A DNA stretch of 64,000 bases, taken from the NCBI RefSeq assembly GCF_011074955.1, contig NZ_WUQJ01000023.1, forward strand, positions 30,953 through 94,952, written 5' to 3'. Source of the DNA: Marinobacter caseinilyticus (GTDB lineage: Bacteria; Pseudomonadota; Gammaproteobacteria; Pseudomonadales; Oleiphilaceae). Below, piece after piece: positions 60,297 to 64,000 of this stretch (positions are counted from its first letter, which is position 1; each line of letters begins with the position of its first letter). The notes below the pieces were generated by a model. It had not been told where the DNA came from. It searched no databases and worked only from the letters and a program-made list of their open reading frames with translations. Made by a program: the position numbers and the translations under genes.

Positions 60297-61237
60297 TGCA
60301 TCTGCAAAAATCAGAAGTATTGCTGATTGTGGCGGCCCTGGTGCTTGGACTGTCATCGTTCATCAGTCCTGACTGGCTCGTCTTTACGTCAACACTGGCC
60401 ATTGCCGCCGCCCTCGTCGTCATGGGAGTGGTCATGCTGATGCGCGCCGGCCTGATTTCCTTCGGCCAGGGGCTATTCTATTGTATGGGCGGGTATGCTG
60501 TTGGTCTCGGCGGACGCTTCCTGGATGTCACCGATGCGCTGGCCTTGATTGGCCTGGGCGTCTTAGCAACCGTTGCTTTGGCCATGGTGCTGGGGCTGTT
60601 GCTGACACGTTACAGGGAAATCTTTTTCGCCATGCTCACGCTGGCTTTTTCCATGATCCTCTACGGCATCCTGGTGAAGAGCCATGGGCTTGGCAGCACC
60701 GATGGCTTTGGCGTGGTGGACTGGTCGATTCTGGGTTATCAGCCGGCTCAGGGCCACGAGAGCAGTACCGCTCTCTGGCTGGCAATTGTCCTTGCCCTGG
60801 CCGCGGCGCTGTTCCTGAATCGCTATTTCCAGTCCAGTCTCGGGCTGGCCTGCGAGGCAATCCGCGAGAACGAGGTCCGCGTTGAATATATGGGTATCTC
60901 GCGGCGCCAGGTGCTGTACATCAATTACGTTATTGCGGCCGCTCTGGGGTCCATTGGCGGTTCACTGACCGCTCTGACCGCCGGACATGTCGACCCCACC
61001 ATGGCTTATTGGACAATTTCTGGTGAGTTTGTATTCATAGCACTGCTGGGCGGGACCGGTCACGTTGCGGCACCGTTTATTGCGGCGTTCATCTTTATCC
61101 TGGTAAGAACCTACGCGGTTGAGCTGTTCCCGAATTCCTGGCAGCTCATTCTGGGGGTTGTTCTGTTGCTGATCATCCTGTTCCTGCCAAAAGGTATCTG
61201 GAGCCTGTTTACCCGCAAGCGGAGGGCTGAGGCATGA
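60293..61237 (+). CDS. Branched-chain-type ABC transporter permease (LivM family)
   Basis: 314 residues, about nine membrane helices. LivM motifs: GLISFGQGLFYCMGGYAVG, LLLTRYREIFFAMLTLAFSM, ISRRQVLYINYVIAAALGSIGG and the end motif FVFIALLGGTGHVAAPFIAAF. Starts within the LivH stop (ATGA) and overlaps the following ATPase start by four bases. Confidence 0.9.
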   Translation: MMHLQKSEVLLIVAALVLGLSSFISPDWLVFTSTLAIAAALVVMGVVMLMRAGLISFGQGLFYCMGGYAVGLGGRFLDVTDALALIGLGVLATVALAMVLGLLLTRYREIFFAMLTLAFSMILYGILVKSHGLGSTDGFGVVDWSILGYQPAQGHESSTALWLAIVLALAAALFLNRYFQSSLGLACEAIRENEVRVEYMGISRRQVLYINYVIAAALGSIGGSLTALTAGHVDPTMAYWTISGEFVFIALLGGTGHVAAPFIAAFIFILVRTYAVELFPNSWQLILGVVLLLIILFLPKGIWSLFTRKRRAEA

Positions 61238-62010
61238 CCGATATATTAAAAACGCAAGGCCTGTCACGCTATTTTGGTGCGGTGGTCGCCGCAGAGGACA
61301 TTAACGTCACCATTACCGACGGTGAAATTGTCGGGGTCATCGGCTCCAATGGCGCGGGCAAGACCACTTTTATCAACATGGTCACCGGTTACCTGCCCCC
61401 CTCCTCCGGCATCATCAACTTCGGCGGTCAGCCTATTGGGAATCTCGGCCCCCGGAAACTCATGCGCCGCGGTCTGGCACGCTCGTTCCAGATTCCACAG
61501 CTGTTTCTGGAACTGTCCGTATTGGACAATCTCGCGATTGCTCTGTCTGCGGCGGAAGGCAGGCAACTGAATATGATCCGCCCGGTGCGTACACCGGAGC
61601 GTATTTCGGCGGCCGACGACATTCTGGAGCAGATGAATATCACTCAATACCGCAATGAAATGGTCACTGCCATGCCCCAGGGTGCCCGCAAATTGCTGGA
61701 CATTGCCATCGCCATGCTGGGTGATCCGAAGATGTTGCTGTTGGACGAGCCCACCAGCGGTGTCAGCACGGACGAGAAGTACAACCTTATGGATACTGTA
61801 ATGGAGGTGGTTCGTCGGCGCGGTCTGACCGTGCTTTTTGTCGAGCACGACATGGAGATCATCCAGCGCTACGTCACCCGGGTATTGGCCTTTGCCAGCG
61901 GCGTTGTCATCAAGGATGGCGCAGTCGACGAGGTTCTGGCGGATGCACAGGTACAGGAGCTGGTGACCGGCAAACGCCACCAACCGCAAACCGAGCAGGG
62001 AGACGTCTGA
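61234..62010 (+). CDS. ABC transporter ATP-binding protein (LivG family)
   Basis: 258 residues. Walker A GSNGAGKTTF, Q-loop FQIPQLFLELSV, Walker B MLLLDEPTSG, switch VEHDMEII. The signature region is MPQGARKLLDIAIAML, where GARK replaces the LSGGQQ core, a shape also seen in some LivG relatives. Unlike LivG of E. coli the signature has no GGQ. It supplies energy to import. The next gene starts one base after its stop. Confidence 0.9.
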   Translation: MTDILKTQGLSRYFGAVVAAEDINVTITDGEIVGVIGSNGAGKTTFINMVTGYLPPSSGIINFGGQPIGNLGPRKLMRRGLARSFQIPQLFLELSVLDNLAIALSAAEGRQLNMIRPVRTPERISAADDILEQMNITQYRNEMVTAMPQGARKLLDIAIAMLGDPKMLLLDEPTSGVSTDEKYNLMDTVMEVVRRRGLTVLFVEHDMEIIQRYVTRVLAFASGVVIKDGAVDEVLADAQVQELVTGKRHQPQTEQGDV

Positions 62011-62011
62011 C

Positions 62012-62686
62012 ATGAGTCTTATCATCACCCACCTTGACGTCTCGATCGAAAAGATCAGTATTCTGCGTGATATAAACCTGACTGTCCCCAGCGGGGAGAT
62101 GGCCAGCCTGATTGGTCATAACGGGGCCGGCAAGACGACGTTGATCAAGGCCATCATGGGTCTGCTACCGGCGGATGGCGGAAAAATCGAGTTCAAGGGG
62201 AAAGACCTTACCCGCTTTGCGTCCTATAACCGCGCCAGCATGGGGATCAGTTATATGCCGGAGGACCGTCGCCTGATTCCGGAACTGACCGTCACCGAAA
62301 ATATACTGATGCCGGCCTGGGCAAACAAAATCAAGGACGGTGAAGAACGGCTGAAATGGATTTTCTCCCTGATGCCGGAAATCGCTGATTTTGGAGCGCG
62401 CAAGGCCCTTCAACTTTCCGGTGGCCAGCAAAAACTGGTCGCCCTGGCCCGCGCCCTGATACCAGGCCGGGAGCTGATCCTGCTGGATGAACCCTTCGAA
62501 GGGGTCGCGCCGGTGCTCGCCAAGCGACTATCTTCTGTAATAGCAGACCTGCGTGGGGAGGGCCTGACGGTATTAATCGCAGAATCGGACGACACCCACT
62601 CCGCGGACCTGGTAGACACCACTTGGCGAATCGAACGCGGTTCCGTTTCGGCGGGTCGTGAACACGCGCCTGTGTCAGCGGACTAA
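62012..62686 (+). CDS. ABC transporter ATP-binding protein (LivF family)
   Basis: 224 residues. Walker A GHNGAGKTTL, MPEDRRLIPELTVTENILMP (family typical), signature LSGGQQKLVALARALI, Walker B LILLDEPFEGVAP. Slightly shorter than E. coli LivF (237). Forms the heterodimer with the LivG-type partner. Starts two bases after it. Confidence 0.9.
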   Translation: MSLIITHLDVSIEKISILRDINLTVPSGEMASLIGHNGAGKTTLIKAIMGLLPADGGKIEFKGKDLTRFASYNRASMGISYMPEDRRLIPELTVTENILMPAWANKIKDGEERLKWIFSLMPEIADFGARKALQLSGGQQKLVALARALIPGRELILLDEPFEGVAPVLAKRLSSVIADLRGEGLTVLIAESDDTHSADLVDTTWRIERGSVSAGREHAPVSAD

Positions 62687-62719
62687 GAGCCGAATGACGA
62701 AGACTCAAGGAGAATCTCA

Positions 62720-63850
62720 ATGAAAATTCGTGCAGCCGTTCTACAAGCCATTGGTGCAGAGCGCCCTTATCAGGACACCAAACCGCTCATCATTGAAGAG
62801 CTGGAGCTGGACCCGCCCGGTGATAATGAAGTATTGGTCCAGATCAAAGCCGCCGGTCTGTGCCACTCCGACCTGTCAGTGATCGATGGTAACCGTCCGC
62901 GCCCGGTCCCCATGGCGCTGGGCCATGAAGCCGCCGGTATTGTAAAATCGGTCGGCAGCGGGGTCCGCGATCTGAAACAAGGGGATCATGTGGTCGCCGT
63001 CTTCGTACCGAGCTGTGGCCACTGTGCCCCTTGCGCAGAAGGCCGGCCCGCTTTGTGCGAGCCGGCAGCAAAAACCAACAACGCCGGTACCCTGGCCTGT
63101 GGCGAACATCGACTGCACCGGTCCGATGGTACTGCGATCAATCATCACCTGGGGGTTTCAGCATTCGCCGATCATGCCGTGGTGTCACGGGATTCCCTGG
63201 TCAAAGTCGATCCGGCACTGCCCCTGCATCACGCGGCCCTGTTCGGCTGTGCGGTACTGACCGGTGTGGGTGCCGCTATCAACTCAGCCAACATCCGGAT
63301 CGGTCAGACAGTAGCCGTCATCGGCCTCGGCGGTGTCGGCCTGAACAGTGTGCTGGGGTCCCTGGTGGCCGGGGCCGGGGAGGTAATTGCAATCGATCTG
63401 GACAACAGCAAGCTCGCGCTGGCGAAGGAGCTGGGCGCCACCCACGTTTTCAACTCTGGCGAAGATGGGTGCATCGAGAAGATAAAAACCCTGACCAGTG
63501 GCGGTGTGGACTGCGCCATCGAAATGGCCGGATCCGAAAAGGCCCTGGAGTTCGCCTACCAGATCACCCGTCGTGGCGGCACGACTGTCACCGGGGGGCT
63601 AGCCCACCCGGATAAGAAAGTCGCCATCCAGCAGGTCAGTCTGGTTGCTGAAGAACGAACCCTGAAAGGCAGCTATGTCGGCAGCTGCGTCCCCGTGCGT
63701 GATATTGCCCGTTATGTCACCCTTTTTCGTCAGGGCAAGCTGCCGGTGGACAAACTGCTCAGCGGTACGCTAACGCTGGACGAGATTAACGAGGGATTTG
63801 AAAGGCTGGCCTCCGGCAAGGCCGTCCGCCAGGTTATCCTGTTTGATTAG
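62720..63850 (+). CDS. Zinc-dependent alcohol dehydrogenase (MDR family)
   Basis: 376 residues. Catalytic zinc Cys in AAGLCHSDLS and the His of GHEAAG; structural zinc Cys in SCGHCAPCAEGRPALC. NAD-binding GLGGVGLNS with a following acidic residue (VIAIDLDNSKL), so NAD is more likely than NADP. Oxidises an alcohol to the aldehyde. AAGGAGA precedes ATG, 33 bases after the last ABC gene, so it belongs to the operon. Together with the aldehyde dehydrogenase next to it, it would convert an imported alcohol or an intermediate to the acid. Confidence 0.92.
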   Translation: MKIRAAVLQAIGAERPYQDTKPLIIEELELDPPGDNEVLVQIKAAGLCHSDLSVIDGNRPRPVPMALGHEAAGIVKSVGSGVRDLKQGDHVVAVFVPSCGHCAPCAEGRPALCEPAAKTNNAGTLACGEHRLHRSDGTAINHHLGVSAFADHAVVSRDSLVKVDPALPLHHAALFGCAVLTGVGAAINSANIRIGQTVAVIGLGGVGLNSVLGSLVAGAGEVIAIDLDNSKLALAKELGATHVFNSGEDGCIEKIKTLTSGGVDCAIEMAGSEKALEFAYQITRRGGTTVTGGLAHPDKKVAIQQVSLVAEERTLKGSYVGSCVPVRDIARYVTLFRQGKLPVDKLLSGTLTLDEINEGFERLASGKAVRQVILFD

Positions 63851-63931
63851 AGCCCCATCTGATTGGATGACGCGAGCGGGGCCCGTTTCCCGGACTGATG
63901 TCCGGACCGACACGCTTGATGAGAGAAAACT

Positions 63932-64000
63932 ATGTCCCTGCAACTGAAGAATCCAGCTCTTCTCCGCGAGCGCGCTTATATCAACGGGCAGTGGGTCTCG
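63932..64000 (+). CDS. gabD: Succinate-semialdehyde/aldehyde dehydrogenase, N-terminal end (cut by window)
   Basis: Only 23 codons, running off the window: MSLQLKNPALLRERAYINGQ and WVS. This start is typical of GabD-type (NADP-linked succinate-semialdehyde) dehydrogenases, where MQLxDPxLLRQxxYINGxW is usual. It follows the alcohol dehydrogenase by 81 bases on the same strand. Whether the true substrate is succinate semialdehyde or another aldehyde cannot be told from this part. Confidence 0.7.
   Translation, partial: MSLQLKNPALLRERAYINGQWVS

Noticed and set aside
1..64000. CRISPR arrays, rRNA or tRNA genes
   Set aside because: No regular short repeats with spacers and no tRNA cloverleaf or rRNA sequence was recognised on either strand. 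A covariance-model scan would settle this.

Overview
The window looks like the chromosome of a marine or halophilic gammaproteobacterium, in the broad neighbourhood of Marinobacter and the Oceanospirillales. The basis is the formate dehydrogenase cluster with DUF3305/DUF3306 proteins, the many c-di-GMP and two-component genes, and the codon use. The genus is not settled from sequence alone. The left ~9 kb is clearly more AT-rich than the rest and holds signalling genes. The right half is GC-rich, with dense, often overlapping operons.

Layout. 0.8-8.8 kb: a signalling block with a membrane EAL protein, a REC-REC-histidine kinase, a two-domain KaiC-like ATPase and a REC/GGDEF-like/EAL protein, with a 32-bp perfect inverted repeat around the kinase gene. 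8.9-12.1 kb: a mobile-element graveyard with an EAL gene scrap, an IS3-family element, an IS66 remnant, a mercury operon (merR, merT) whose merP is cut short, and a 130-bp deleted IS3 element as the cutter. 12.3-29.3 kb: a formate dehydrogenase island with tungstate importer tupBCA, fdhD, mobA, mobB and moeA. It continues with an opposite-strand unit (Fe-S ferredoxin-like protein, Mrp/ApbC ATPase, lipoate-ligase-like protein, DUF6505-like protein) and then DUF3305, DUF3306, a TorD-type chaperone, a small TAT peptide, fdhA, fdhB, fdhC, a 41-residue membrane peptide and a TusA-like protein.

29.4-33.5 kb: decayed sequence, an orphan 113-residue gene, a short Cys-rich reading frame, and a LysR/DoxX/LigB-type dioxygenase locus, with a deleted second copy of the dioxygenase gene 2 kb away. 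33.8-36.2 kb: a hybrid sensor kinase. 36.6-51.5 kb, all on the minus strand: a giant cyclic beta-glucan synthase (NdvB type), a tandem universal stress protein, and a six-gene cytoplasmic [NiFe] hydrogenase operon of the group 3b (sulfhydrogenase) kind, driven by what looks like a textbook FNR/ANR class II promoter. 51.7-52.6 kb: a secreted peptidoglycan-binding-like protein. 53.3-64 kb: an NtrB/NtrC-type pair followed by a branched-chain-type ABC importer with two binding proteins, a zinc alcohol dehydrogenase and the start of a succinate-semialdehyde dehydrogenase. A sigma-54 promoter with two upstream palindromes connects regulator and operon.

Working picture: the island takes up tungstate or molybdate, builds the pterin cofactor, sulfurates and inserts it, and exports a periplasmic formate dehydrogenase linked to quinone through a cytochrome b. 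The hydrogenase handles NAD(P)H/H2 when oxygen is scarce. The right end is an inducible system for taking up and oxidising an unidentified small alcohol- or amino-type carbon source. No rRNA, tRNA or CRISPR array was seen.
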